In this document: piece by piece, positions 42,946 to 51,982 of the stretch | Layout of the letters: each line of letters begins with the position of its first letter | How positions within the stretch are numbered: position 1 is the stretch's first letter | Assembly (NCBI RefSeq): GCF_022374895.2 | Contig: NZ_CP092423.2 | Location: 1,550,001 to 1,614,000 of the forward strand | DNA length: 64,000 nucleotides | Source: Mycobacterium lentiflavum | GTDB lineage: Bacteria > Actinomycetota > Actinomycetes > Mycobacteriales > Mycobacteriaceae | Reading direction: 5' to 3' | Notes under the pieces: model-generated | Databases searched by the model: none | Seen by the model: the letters and a program-made list of their open reading frames with translations, nothing else | What the model was told of the DNA's origin: nothing | Made by a program: the position numbers and the translations under genes

Positions 42946-43905
42946 ATGAGTTCGCAAAAGCCTGTGCAACACATCGCAATTGTCGGTACCGGCACCATCG
43001 GTGCAAGTTGGGCGACGCACTACCTCGCCCGCGGCTTCGATGTCACGGCCACCGATCCGGCGCCGGGCGCAGAGACCGCGCTTCGGTCCTACGTGGCGGG
43101 TGCTTGGGAGGGTGCCCAGATTTTGGGAGTGTCGCCCGGTGCCTCACCGGACCGGCTGAAGTTCACCTCCGACCTGAAGTCTGCCCTTGCGGACGCCGAC
43201 TTCGTGCAGGAGAACGCGCCAGAGCGCCCGGAGCTGAAGGTCAAGCTGTTCGCCGACATCGACGAGGCTACCCCGCCCGAGTCGATCATCGCCTCGAGCT
43301 CGTCGGGCATCACGATGACCGTCATGCAGGCCGAATGCCGGCGCCCAGAGCGCACGGTGATAGGTCACCCGTTCAACCCACCGCACATCATCCCGCTGGT
43401 AGAGGTCGTTGGTGGTACAAAGACGGCTCCCCAAACCATCCAGGACGCAATGGTTTTCTACGCCTCGATTGGCAAGAAGCCCATTCACCTGAAGAAGGAG
43501 CTGCCCGGTCACGTCGCCAACCGGCTGCAATCCGCGCTCTACCGGGAGGTGGTCTACCTGATCAGCCAAGGTGTCCTCGACGTCAACGACGCCGACGACG
43601 CGGTGTCGTGGGGTCCCGGCCTGCGCTGGGGCGTGATGGGACCCAACCTGCTGTGGCACCTCGGCGGCGGCGAAGGCGGCATCGAACACTTCATGGAACA
43701 CCTGATGCCGCGCATGGCCGCCGGCTGGCCCGGGCTCGGTAATCCCGAACTCACCCCGGAGCTGGCCCACCAGATCGTCAAAGGCGTCCTCGAAGAAGCC
43801 GACGGCCGATCAATCGACGAACTGGCCGCTGAACGCGACGACATGCTGTTCGGGCTGCTCGCGGTGCGCGCCGAATGCGGGTCATCTCCCGTCCAGAAAT
43901 CATGA
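42946..43905 (+). CDS. 3-hydroxyacyl-CoA dehydrogenase / carnitine-dehydrogenase-like
   Basis: 319 residues. GTGTIGASWATHYLARGFDV is the NAD loop, ENAPERPELKVKLFADIDEA and IGHPFNPPHIIPLVEVVGGT are the 3HCDH and carnitine-dehydrogenase signature regions, and the C-terminal helical domain is present. The enzyme oxidises a 3-hydroxy group. Whether the substrate is a CoA ester or carnitine is not decidable here. Confidence 0.9.
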   Translation: MSSQKPVQHIAIVGTGTIGASWATHYLARGFDVTATDPAPGAETALRSYVAGAWEGAQILGVSPGASPDRLKFTSDLKSALADADFVQENAPERPELKVKLFADIDEATPPESIIASSSSGITMTVMQAECRRPERTVIGHPFNPPHIIPLVEVVGGTKTAPQTIQDAMVFYASIGKKPIHLKKELPGHVANRLQSALYREVVYLISQGVLDVNDADDAVSWGPGLRWGVMGPNLLWHLGGGEGGIEHFMEHLMPRMAAGWPGLGNPELTPELAHQIVKGVLEEADGRSIDELAAERDDMLFGLLAVRAECGSSPVQKS

Positions 43906-43932
43906 AAAGTACTGTGCTGTAAGGAGACAACG

Positions 43933-44076
43933 ATGTTGAGCGCGATGTGTGAGGTGTCGGCGATGATACCGATAACCTTCGGTCTCGCGGGTTACGCGTT
44001 GGTGTCGCGAGACGGCGCTAAGCCGGACCGCAGCATCACGCAGCAGCGTCCAACGACAACGGGATATGCCGAATAG
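43933..44076 (+). CDS. 47-residue small protein in the acyl-CoA operon
   Basis: ATG at 43933 six bases after AAGGAG (43921-43926), the best-spaced ribosome site in this operon. The protein begins MLSAMCEVSAMIPITFGLAG and continues YALVSRDGAKPDRSITQQRP, then ends TTTGYAE. A hydrophobic stretch could insert in the membrane. It fills the 215-base gap between the 3HCDH and beta-propeller genes, which otherwise would be unusually long for this tightly packed operon. Unknown function. Confidence 0.55.
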   Translation: MLSAMCEVSAMIPITFGLAGYALVSRDGAKPDRSITQQRPTTTGYAE

Positions 44077-44120
44077 TGCGCCAAAGACATTGACAGGCAC
44101 TCAGATTGAAAGGACAAATC

Positions 44121-45020
44121 ATGACTGCGAACGGAAAATTGTTCGTGCTGGAAGCCAGCGGTGACGGACGGCTGTTCTGCATCAACCCCGACGGCTCCGA
44201 CAAGACGTTTATCGTCACCGGGTGCCCCATCCCCGATGGTGTCGCGGTCGATGTGCAGGCCGGCCACATCTATTGGACCAACATGGGGGCCCCGTCGGCC
44301 AACGACGGGTCGATCGAACGTGTCGATCTCGATGGAGGCAACCGCATCACGATCGTTCCCCGCGGCGGAACTTACACCCCCAAGCAGCTCCATCTCGACG
44401 CCGCCGACCGCAAGCTGTACTGGTCGGATCGGGAAGGTATGCGGGTGATGCGCTGCGACCTCGATGGTTCCAACGTTGAGACTCTGGTGCAGTCCGGGCA
44501 CGGCGACGAAGACCGTCGCGATGAAACTAACTGGTGCGTCGGGGTCGCAGTCGATCACGTCGGCGGCCATCTGTACTGGACGCAGAAGGGCCCCAGCGAC
44601 GCCGGCCTCGGCAGAATCCTGCGGGCCGGAATCGATCTCCCCGCGGGCGAATTCGCGTTCAGCCGCAGCGATATCGAGGTGGTGTGCAAAGACCTACCCG
44701 AGCCAATCGATCTCGAAATCGACCACACCAGCCGGACGCTGTACTGGACCGACCGGGGTGACCCGCCGAACGGCAACACCGTCAACCGGGCGCACTTGGA
44801 CACCATCGGCATCACCGAACCCGAAATCGTGTTGACCCACCTGATGGAAGGCATCGGTATCGCACTCGATCCAGCCAACAACCGCATGTTCGTCACCGAC
44901 CTCGGCGGCAACGTGTGGGCGGCCGCCCTCGACGGAACCGGCAGCCGACCCCTCCGGGCCGTCCAGGGCAACCTCACCGGCATCGCCTACGCCGAACTAC
45001 CCGAGGGGAGAAAGCCATGA
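44121..45020 (+). CDS. YWTD-type beta-propeller protein
   Basis: 299 residues from the ATG at 44121, with AAAGGACAAATC ahead. Four YWTD-like blades are plain: HIYWTNMGAPSANDGSIERV, KLYWSDREGMRVMRCDLDGS, HLYWTQKGPSDAGLGRILRA, and TLYWTDRGDPPNGNTVNRAH. There is no signal peptide, so this is cytosolic, unlike the LDL-receptor propellers. It might be a lactonase-like or binding protein serving the operon. The stop overlaps the next ATG. Confidence 0.88.
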   Translation: MTANGKLFVLEASGDGRLFCINPDGSDKTFIVTGCPIPDGVAVDVQAGHIYWTNMGAPSANDGSIERVDLDGGNRITIVPRGGTYTPKQLHLDAADRKLYWSDREGMRVMRCDLDGSNVETLVQSGHGDEDRRDETNWCVGVAVDHVGGHLYWTQKGPSDAGLGRILRAGIDLPAGEFAFSRSDIEVVCKDLPEPIDLEIDHTSRTLYWTDRGDPPNGNTVNRAHLDTIGITEPEIVLTHLMEGIGIALDPANNRMFVTDLGGNVWAAALDGTGSRPLRAVQGNLTGIAYAELPEGRKP

Positions 45021-45883
45021 CCTTCACAGTGCCGAAGGACGTTCCGAACCGGCCAGTAGCCGTCATTGGCGCCGGTACGCTCGGTCGCCGTATCGCGTTG
45101 ATGTTCGCCGCGCACGGCGCTGACGTGCGGATCTACGACCTCGCGGAGGGGCAGCGCCGCGCCGCAGTCGATTTCGTCACGCAGAGTCTTCCGGCACTGG
45201 TAGAGAAGTTGAACAGCGATGTACCAGGACAGGTTTCGGTCAACTCGGACCTTGGCGATGCGGTGCGCAACGCGTGGCTGATCATCGAAGCGATCCCCGA
45301 GCGGCTCGAGCTGAAACGGCAGATGTTCGGACAACTCGACGAACTGTCAGCCGTCGACGCGATCCTGGCCAGCAATTCTTCGTCCTACCCGAGCCGGCTG
45401 TTTTTGGAAAAGGTACTCAACTCGGAACGCGTCCTGAATATCCATTTCTACATGCCGCCGAAACAGAACGCTGTGGACGTCATGTCGTGCGGCCGGACCG
45501 ACCGCGACGTCATTGACTTCGTGCTGGCGACGTTGCCTCGGTTTGGGCTCTACCCCTTCGAAGCACGAAGGGAGAGTACCGGATTCATCTACAACCGAAT
45601 CTGGGCGGCAATCAAACGAGAGGCGCTCGAGGTCGTGGCCGAAGGTGTGTCCACACCCGAGGAGGTCGACCAGATGTACCAAATCAACAACGGTTCGGCC
45701 GTCGGTCCATTTCGTATGATGGATCAAGTCGGCCTCGATGTTGTGCTGGATATCGAAGAGCACTATTGCGCTGAACATCCGGAGTACCCCGAAGGACCTC
45801 GCCAGGTGTTGCGACGGTATCTGGAGCAAGGTCGGTTGGGGGTCAAGTCCGGCGCCGGATTTTACGAAGACTATCGCCGGTGA
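45017..45883 (+). CDS. 3-hydroxyacyl-CoA dehydrogenase
   Basis: 288 residues from the ATG at 45017 (ATGA overlap with the propeller gene). GAGTLGRRIALMFAAHGADV is the NAD loop, EAIPERLELKRQMFGQLDEL the conserved segment, and the catalytic region NIHFYMPPKQNAVDVMSCGR differs from the usual HFFNP, so the activity may be unusual. The C-terminal domain ends GVKSGAGFYED. Confidence 0.88.
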   Translation: MTFTVPKDVPNRPVAVIGAGTLGRRIALMFAAHGADVRIYDLAEGQRRAAVDFVTQSLPALVEKLNSDVPGQVSVNSDLGDAVRNAWLIIEAIPERLELKRQMFGQLDELSAVDAILASNSSSYPSRLFLEKVLNSERVLNIHFYMPPKQNAVDVMSCGRTDRDVIDFVLATLPRFGLYPFEARRESTGFIYNRIWAAIKREALEVVAEGVSTPEEVDQMYQINNGSAVGPFRMMDQVGLDVVLDIEEHYCAEHPEYPEGPRQVLRRYLEQGRLGVKSGAGFYEDYRR

Positions 45884-45960
45884 CGCCCTGCTGTGCACGA
45901 TCACCTCGACTTCGGTCCCGCTAGCACGCGCGGCGGAGATACCGCGCAAAATTCACTGCT

Positions 45961-47424
45961 GTGGAGCAACTGCCGTTGGCGTCGCCCGGTGCACGCTGGC
46001 TGATCGCGGCAGCGGTCCTCGGCTCGGGCCTGGCCATGCTGGACGGCACCGTCGTCAACGTTGCGCTGCCGACGATCGGGCGGGAGCTGAGCGCGGATCT
46101 AGCCGGCCAGCAGTGGGTGCTGGATGGCTACCTGCTGACCCTGAGCGCTCTGCTTGTCTCCGGGGGCGCGGCCGGCGACCGCTACGGCCGCCGCCGTGTC
46201 TTTCTGATCGGGCTGGCCGTTTTCACCGCGGCGTCATTGGCCTGCGGTCTCGCCCCGACCATCGGCTGGTTGATCGTCGCCCGGCTGGTCCAAGGTGTCG
46301 GCGCGGCCGCACTGGTTCCGGGCAGTCTTGCCCTGATCGACGCCGGAATCAGCGATGACGACCGAGGTCGCGCGGTGGGAATCTGGGCGGGGATGTCCGG
46401 CGTGACGACGGCGCTGGGCCCGTTCATCGGTGGCTGGTTGGTGGACTCGGTGTCGTGGCGCTGGGTGTTCTTGCTCAACGTTCCGCTCGCCGTCGCGGTG
46501 GCATGGATCGCCGTGCGCCACGTCCCGGAATCCCGGAATCCGACCGCCTCTGGGGGCCCGGACATACTCGGCACCGCGGCTGTCGCCGTCGGCCTGGCCG
46601 GGATGGTCTACGCGTTGATCGAAACTCCTTCCCGCGGTTGGACTGTGACGACGGTGGCCGGCGCCGTCCTCGGCGCGGCCGGGTTGGCCGCCTTCCCCCT
46701 GATCGAACAGCGGGTGCGGTCACCGTTCTTGCCGCTCAAGCTCTTTCGTTCCCGACAATTCACCGGCGCCAACCTCACCACTTTGGCCGTATACACGGCA
46801 GTGGGTGGCGCGTTGTTCCTGTTGGTCCTGCAGCTTCAACAAAGCCTGCACTACACGGCGTTGAGGAGTGGGCTGGCGACGCTACCCATGACGATCATCA
46901 TGCTGATCGGCTCCCCGTGGATAGGCGGGCTCGCGCAGCGAACCGGCCCGCGAATCCCGATGACGGTCGGACCGTTCATCGCCGCCCTCGGCGTGGCTCT
47001 GATGGCACGCATCGTGCCCGGGACGACGTACCTGGGTGCGGTGCTGCCCGCCGTGGTCGCGTTCGGCCTCGGGCTCGCGATCACCGTCGCGCCACTGACC
47101 GCGGCTGTCCTCGCCGCCGTCCCCGACGACTACGCGGGCACCGCATCCGGCGTCAACAACGCCATTTCGCGCATCGCCGGACTCCTCGCCGTCGCCGTGC
47201 TCCCGGTCGCGGCCGGCATCAGCGCGGGCCCCGGCCAACCCCTCGGCCCCGGCTTCTCGCTGGCGATGCTCATCAGCGCGGGTGTCTGCCTGATCGGCGG
47301 AATCGCCGCGTGGCTGACCATTCGCACCGGTGCCGACGTCGCACACCAGGTGCTGCCGGGAATCAACCACGCCTGCCAAGACCCGTCCACCAGGCACCCG
47401 AGACACGACCAGGATGCCGCGTAG
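45961..47424 (+). CDS. MFS drug/multidrug exporter, 14-TM (DHA2/EmrB-like)
   Basis: 487 residues from a GTG at 45961. LDGTVVNVALPTIGRELSAD is motif D1-like and GAAGDRYGRRRVFLIGLAVF the motif A; WRWVFLLNVPLAVAVAWIAV after helix 6 marks the DHA2 group. It probably expels a toxic intermediate or product of the preceding operon, from which it is separated by 77 bases. Substrate unknown. Confidence 0.92.
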   Translation: MEQLPLASPGARWLIAAAVLGSGLAMLDGTVVNVALPTIGRELSADLAGQQWVLDGYLLTLSALLVSGGAAGDRYGRRRVFLIGLAVFTAASLACGLAPTIGWLIVARLVQGVGAAALVPGSLALIDAGISDDDRGRAVGIWAGMSGVTTALGPFIGGWLVDSVSWRWVFLLNVPLAVAVAWIAVRHVPESRNPTASGGPDILGTAAVAVGLAGMVYALIETPSRGWTVTTVAGAVLGAAGLAAFPLIEQRVRSPFLPLKLFRSRQFTGANLTTLAVYTAVGGALFLLVLQLQQSLHYTALRSGLATLPMTIIMLIGSPWIGGLAQRTGPRIPMTVGPFIAALGVALMARIVPGTTYLGAVLPAVVAFGLGLAITVAPLTAAVLAAVPDDYAGTASGVNNAISRIAGLLAVAVLPVAAGISAGPGQPLGPGFSLAMLISAGVCLIGGIAAWLTIRTGADVAHQVLPGINHACQDPSTRHPRHDQDAA

Positions 47425-47425
47425 T

Positions 47426-47830
47426 TCAGTCGAAGATGACGACCGCGCGTCCGACCACGTCGCCGCACCCCAACTCATCCAAACGCTCGTTGATGTCGTC
47501 CAAATTGACTTCGACAATGTGGTGTTTGATCAGACCCTGGCTGGCGAGCGCAAGAACCTCGGTCAGGTCGTTGTGGTTGCCCCAGAACGATCCGCAGTAT
47601 GACTTCTCTCCGCTCACGAATGGAAAAATGGGTACCTGCGCACCGCTCTGTCCGATCAAGCCAGCACAGGTGAGCGCACCTTCCTTGCCCAAGATCGAAA
47701 ACCCAAGCTCCAAAGACTCTTTGGCGCCGGCGCAGTCCAGCACCGCATCGACCTCCCGGCGGCCGGTCAGGTCTTCCAGTTCGTTACCGCGCCAGCAAAC
47801 AATCGCGCTGGCAACAGCAGCTTGCGTTGT
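47426..47830 (-). pseudogene. 3' remnant of a zinc-type alcohol dehydrogenase
   Basis: The frame 47426-47743 reads MLDCAGAKESLELGFSILGK and then SFWGNHNDLTEVLALASQGL, ending VVGRAVVIFD, the standard C-terminal half of NAD(P)-dependent medium-chain dehydrogenases. It can be traced upstream through ELEDLTGRREVDAVLDCAG to about 47830. The zinc-binding N-terminal half is absent because the region beyond 47830 belongs to the divergent hydrolase. Confidence 0.78.
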
Positions 47831-47898
47831 CCTTAATGGAGCGCCGCCCGTCTCGATGTGCGGGCTCGGGCAACGTCGGATTCGAATACGTTGTAGCG

Positions 47899-48732
47899 AT
47901 GTGGAATGTCGACGGGCGCAAGGTGTTCGGAGTGTCCGCGGGCAGCGGGGAACCGGTGCTGCTGCTGCACGGCTATCCGCAGAGCTCGTCCTGCTGGCGC
48001 CACCAGATCAAGGCGCTGGCCGACAGCCATCACGTTGTGGCGCCGGACTGGCCGGGCTTCGGCCGGTCCGATCCACCGTCGACGGCACCCACCTATGACA
48101 ACGAACTGGAGCGGATCGAGCGGTTCGTGGAGCAGTTGGGGTGGCAACGATTCAATCTGTGTGCGCATGATTACGGTGGCTTCATCGGACTCGGCTACAC
48201 CATTCGCCATCCCGAACGCGTGCTGCGACTCGCGCTCTTGAATACCCGCGCGCACGGCATCTTCCGACCGTGGTTCTACCGCTTCTCGCAGGGCCAACAT
48301 TGGATTGCCGCCCGCCCATTACTATCCGCCATCGCGCGACATCTGCCGCTGGCCGCGATCCACCATCGGGCGCTGGCCCGCTACCGCGAGACCGGCTGCT
48401 TCGACGCCGCACTGGAAGCCGAATACCTGGGCTGGATGAACACGGCGCAAGGCAAGCGCACGTTTTGGGAATTCTTCGCACACTATCGGGTGTCCGCGGT
48501 CCCATGGCTCGCCGACGGCCTCGGGGCCATCGCCTGCCCGGTCTCCGTCATCTGGGGCGACCGCGATCCTTATGTGCCGTTGCGCACCGCACACGAACTG
48601 GCCGAGCGCATCCCGAACGCCGAATTGATCCGGCTGCGGGGCGCCGACCACTACATCATGGAGGAACGCCCTGCTGAGGTGACCGACGCCCTGACCCGCC
48701 TGCTGAGCGTGCCGCTGACCTGTCGCGCCTAG
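47899..48732 (+). CDS. Alpha/beta hydrolase, Asp-nucleophile type
   Basis: 277 residues from the ATG at 47899 (MWNVDGRKVFGVSAGSGEPV). The nucleophile elbow is AHDYGG, with Asp rather than Ser, as in haloalkane dehalogenases and epoxide hydrolases. LLLHGYPQSSSCWRHQIKAL gives the oxyanion HG motif; the base is H in LRGADHYIMEERP and the acid in VIWGDRDPYV. Epoxide or halide substrate unknown. Confidence 0.88.
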   Translation: MWNVDGRKVFGVSAGSGEPVLLLHGYPQSSSCWRHQIKALADSHHVVAPDWPGFGRSDPPSTAPTYDNELERIERFVEQLGWQRFNLCAHDYGGFIGLGYTIRHPERVLRLALLNTRAHGIFRPWFYRFSQGQHWIAARPLLSAIARHLPLAAIHHRALARYRETGCFDAALEAEYLGWMNTAQGKRTFWEFFAHYRVSAVPWLADGLGAIACPVSVIWGDRDPYVPLRTAHELAERIPNAELIRLRGADHYIMEERPAEVTDALTRLLSVPLTCRA

Positions 48733-49439
48733 CTGGTGACCGTCATCTGTTCGTCGCTGCCATCCCACGAGCGGATGAAGACGTCGATCGGCACCTGCTC
48801 GTCGCGGCCCTGCTCGCTGCCGCTGTCGTTGAGGTGCACGATGCCGGCCGCGGTGTCGACACCGGTGACCACCACGGCGTGGTTGGCCAGCGGTTGCCCA
48901 CTCGAGTCTTTGTCCTCGACGGGTTCGCCCCAGATGATTTCGGCGTTGACTCCGGCAATGACCTTGCGGCCCTTGGCCAGATCCTGCTCGAGTGCCAACA
49001 TGCCGGTCGGGACGTGGGTCGATGCGGCGCTTGACTTGTCGGTGCTCACGGCACGGATTCCATAGTGCGCCAGCAGGACCGGCTCATCGTCGAACGAGGT
49101 CCCCTCGCCGCTCTTGCGTCTCTTCGGCTTCTGGTAGATCGGCCCAGGGTGCACGCTGCTGGGCGTTGATTGAGCCAGCTTGACGACCTCGCGCTCGGAC
49201 GGCTGCGTGCCGGTCAGTTCCCCGACCACGTCGGCGACCGCCATCTCGACGCAGTCGTCGTCGTATTGCTGATAACGCCAGAATGGGGCGGCCGCCGCTG
49301 GGTCGCCGTAAAGCGTCCCGACACCATTGGGTGGATTGCCGGGTGCGGCCTGGGCTGTGCCCACCGTCAACCCGAGTGCGGCCGCGCCGGTCAGCACCGC
49401 AACGGCAACAGCGCGGGCCACGGTCGCAATCCTGATCAT
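48729..49439 (-). CDS. Secreted C39-like (papain-fold) protein
   Basis: 236 residues. A Sec signal peptide (ATVARAVAVAVLTGAAALGL, cleavage near AQA-AP about residue 31) leads to a C39_2-type domain. The likely triad is C63 (DDDCVEMAV), H187 (LANHAVVVTGVD) and D205 (NDSGSEQG). The protein would act outside the membrane, perhaps as a peptidase or processed-peptide binder. The stop overlaps the hydrolase stop tail to tail by four bases. Confidence 0.82.
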   Translation of the reverse strand: MIRIATVARAVAVAVLTGAAALGLTVGTAQAAPGNPPNGVGTLYGDPAAAAPFWRYQQYDDDCVEMAVADVVGELTGTQPSEREVVKLAQSTPSSVHPGPIYQKPKRRKSGEGTSFDDEPVLLAHYGIRAVSTDKSSAASTHVPTGMLALEQDLAKGRKVIAGVNAEIIWGEPVEDKDSSGQPLANHAVVVTGVDTAAGIVHLNDSGSEQGRDEQVPIDVFIRSWDGSDEQMTVTS

Positions 49440-49550
49440 GAGAGAAGGCTCTCGCCGGGGCCTCTACGAATTCTTGGAGTCCTGATCGGGATGCCGACGC
49501 GCGCGTCGAGGCCGCCCTGCAGCGCTTGCTCGCGTGGACGAAATTGGTCG

Positions 49551-49889
49551 TCAATGGGCCCCGGACAGGTTCAACGTGACCACCCCCACGATGATCAGCC
49601 CGACGCCGACGACTTTCGTTACCGAAATGGGAGAACCTAAAAACAGCACCGCGATCAGCACGATGGCCGCAGTCCCGATCGCCGACCACAACGCGTAGGC
49701 GACGTCAGTCTGCATGCCTCGCTGGATCGACCACGCCAGCAGTGCGAAAGAGGCGCCGTAGCCGACCAAGCACATCACGGTAGGCCACAGACGGCTGAAA
49801 CCTTCGGTGCTCTTGAGCAGGCTGGTCGACACCACTTCCGCGATGATCGCGCCGAACAGGAGCAGGTACGTGACAGCGCCTCCTTGCAT
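49551..49889 (-). CDS. mmr: SMR multidrug efflux protein
   Basis: 112 residues with four helices. The essential glutamate is E18 in FGAIIAEVVSTSLLK, and AYALWSAIGTAAIVLIAVLF is the conserved second half. It works as an antiparallel dimer exporting lipophilic cations such as ethidium. M. tuberculosis Mmr (Rv3065) is 107 residues. The start ATG 49889 is followed by an AAGGAGG sequence within codons 2-4, so a slightly later start is possible. Diverges from the DoxX gene. Confidence 0.92.
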   Translation of the reverse strand: MQGGAVTYLLLFGAIIAEVVSTSLLKSTEGFSRLWPTVMCLVGYGASFALLAWSIQRGMQTDVAYALWSAIGTAAIVLIAVLFLGSPISVTKVVGVGLIIVGVVTLNLSGAH

Positions 49890-49940
49890 ACGGATGTGTC
49901 TACACCACGCTTCGACGACGGCCGTAACGTTGGCTGGGTG

Positions 49941-50360
49941 ATGACGACGAATCTCGATCGCCGCCTCGACAGTTACGCACCGGCGGTGGTAAGCCTGTTC
50001 CGGTTGGTCTACGGCTTGCTGTTCGCCGGATACGGCTCGATGATCCTGTTCGGCTGGCCCGTGGCCACGCCGGGTCCCGTTGAGTTCGGGTCGTGGCCCG
50101 GCTGGTACGCGGGGCTCCTCGAATTCGTTACTGGCCTGCTGATCGGCGCCGGATTATTCACTCGCGCTGCGGCATTCGTCGCCTCGGGCACCATGGCGGT
50201 CGCCTACTTCTGGATGCATCAGCCGCACGCGCTGTGGCCGATCGGTGATCCACCGGGCGGCAACGCCGGAACGCCGGCGATTCTGTTCTGCTTCGGCTTC
50301 TTCCTGCTGGTCTTCGTCGGCGGCGGCCGCTATTCGGTCGACGCCCGGCGCCGCCGCTAA
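49941..50360 (+). CDS. DoxX-family membrane protein
   Basis: 139 residues from the ATG at 49941 (MTTNLDRRLDSYAPAVVSLF). Four hydrophobic helices with LFRLVYGLLFAGYGSMILFG and GLLEFVTGLLIGAGLFTRAA are typical of DoxX/DoxD proteins, which interact with respiratory or thiosulfate oxidation components or superoxide dismutase. The pairing with a divergent SMR pump copies M. tuberculosis Rv3064c-Rv3065. Confidence 0.87.
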   Translation: MTTNLDRRLDSYAPAVVSLFRLVYGLLFAGYGSMILFGWPVATPGPVEFGSWPGWYAGLLEFVTGLLIGAGLFTRAAAFVASGTMAVAYFWMHQPHALWPIGDPPGGNAGTPAILFCFGFFLLVFVGGGRYSVDARRRR

Positions 50361-50363
50361 GGA

Positions 50364-51008
50364 TCAGTCGCCCCAACGGCCATGCGTGGCCGCCAGTTCC
50401 AGCAGGGTGATGCCGTCGGTCTGGCGTTCGCGCAGCACCTGGTTGGGAAACGTGTAGGGCGGTGCCGCCCCGGGGCTGCGTTGCGCATGCGCCACGATCG
50501 CATCCATCAACGTGCGCGCCATGGACAACCGCGGGTAGCGGGCGTGGATTCCGGCGGCGATTTCCTCGTCGATGAATTCGGCGTCGCGGCCGAAATCCGC
50601 ACCCACACCGCTGCGCACCAGATGACACAGCGCTCCGCGCCGGTCGGCGATGCCCATCGACGTGTGCAAGGCAATGGCCTCCCACACGCCGTCCACGAGT
50701 GGGCGCTCGCAGCCGTGCTCGGTCAGCAGGGCCGCCGCGAGGTCGGCGCCTTCGACCTCGAACCTTTCCTTACCCGGCGCCGCGGAGCCGGCACCGAGAT
50801 CGTGGAGCACGCATCCAAGGAACAGGGCGTCGGCATCGTAATCGGCACCGGCGCGCATGCCCTCGTGCGCGGCGACCAGCTCACCGAACAGGTAGCTGCG
50901 CACACTGTGGTTGAACACTGACGGCGCCTCGGTCGACTGTGCCAGTCGGACGGCGGCTTGCGCGACGGAGGTGTCCGGGAGAGCGGATATGACCTGCATG
51001 AACAGCAC
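50364..51008 (-). CDS. HD-domain protein (cyanamide-hydratase-like)
   Basis: 214 residues. The HD-metal site is NHSVRSYLFGELVA (first His), LFLGCVLHDLG (HD), and HTSMGIADR later. Similar proteins hydrate cyanamide or hydrolyse phosphoesters. The stop lies 4 bases from the DoxX stop, convergent. Confidence 0.85.
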   Translation of the reverse strand: MLFMQVISALPDTSVAQAAVRLAQSTEAPSVFNHSVRSYLFGELVAAHEGMRAGADYDADALFLGCVLHDLGAGSAAPGKERFEVEGADLAAALLTEHGCERPLVDGVWEAIALHTSMGIADRRGALCHLVRSGVGADFGRDAEFIDEEIAAGIHARYPRLSMARTLMDAIVAHAQRSPGAAPPYTFPNQVLRERQTDGITLLELAATHGRWGD

Positions 51009-51118
51009 GTTAGACCCGCGGCAGCCATCCGGTGAGCGGCTAAAAAGACACGAGCCCCACGGTTTAGGCCACGAGGTCCCGGGGCGCCTTGCTGGTACCC
51101 CGCGGATGGATCAGTGAT

Positions 51119-51160
51119 AATGGCATTCTCTAGTTTGGAGAAGCCATTTCCGTTTACGGA
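51119..51160 (+). promoter_or_regulatory. Paired palindromes ahead of the SDR-kinase operon
   Basis: An imperfect inverted repeat aatggc-a-ttctc / gagaa-gccatt (51119-51148) and a second, tccgt-tt-acgga (51149-51160), lie within 62 bases of the SDR start. Their position suits an operator. Confidence 0.45.
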
Positions 51161-51181
51161 CCGCCCCGAGGAGCGTCGACG

Positions 51182-51982
51182 ATGACCGCGAACCAACGAT
51201 GCGACGGATTGGTGGCCCTCGTCACCGGGAGTAGCCGAGGTTTGGGCAAGGCGATCGCCGCCCGGTTCGCGGCCCGAGGTGCCACGGTCGCGCTGACCGC
51301 GCGCACGATGGACCCCGACCCTAAATACCACGGGTCGCTGCGCGAGACCGTCGACGAGATCGTCGCCGCGGGAGGTCGGGCCATCGCCGTGCAGGCAGAT
51401 CTGTCCCAGGCCGAGGAACGCGCGCGGTTGTTCGGTGAAGTCGTCGACGCCGTCGGCGCTCCGGACATCCTGGTGAACAATGCCGCGGTCACCTTCCTGC
51501 GGCCCCTCGACGGGTTTCCCGAGCGACGTGCGCGGCTGATGATGGAAATGCATGTGCTCGGGCCCTTGCATCTGAGCCAGTTGGCGATTCCCGCGATGCG
51601 CGAGTGCGGCCGAGGCTGGATCCTGAACCTGACCTCAGTCGGCGGCGACCTACCGCCCGGCCCGCCCTTCTCCGAATTCGACCGAACCGCGGGCTTCGGC
51701 ATTTACGGGACGGCCAAGGCCGCACTCAACCGGCTCACCAAAAGCCTTGCCGCAGAACTGTATGACGACGGAATCGCCGTCAACGCCGCCGCTCCGTCCA
51801 ATCCCGTGGCCACCCCGGGCGCGGGCACCCTCGACCTGGCGAAGACGGACACCGAAAACATCGAGCTGATCACCGAGACGGCGTTCCGGTTGTGTACGGG
51901 AGATCCGAAGACCCTGACCGGCCGCATCGCGCATACCCAGACCTTCCTCGCGGAGGTCGGCTGGTTTCAGCCCGCCGGCTGA
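51182..51982 (+). CDS. SDR oxidoreductase
   Basis: 266 residues from the ATG at 51182. TGSSRGLGKAIAARFAARGA binds the cofactor; DILVNNAAVTFLRP is the NNAG-like motif; Y in GFGIYGTAKAALNRL gives YxxxK. The enzyme resembles those coupled to APH-like kinases. Its stop (TGA 51980-51982) shares one base with the kinase ATG. Confidence 0.9.
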   Translation: MTANQRCDGLVALVTGSSRGLGKAIAARFAARGATVALTARTMDPDPKYHGSLRETVDEIVAAGGRAIAVQADLSQAEERARLFGEVVDAVGAPDILVNNAAVTFLRPLDGFPERRARLMMEMHVLGPLHLSQLAIPAMRECGRGWILNLTSVGGDLPPGPPFSEFDRTAGFGIYGTAKAALNRLTKSLAAELYDDGIAVNAAAPSNPVATPGAGTLDLAKTDTENIELITETAFRLCTGDPKTLTGRIAHTQTFLAEVGWFQPAG

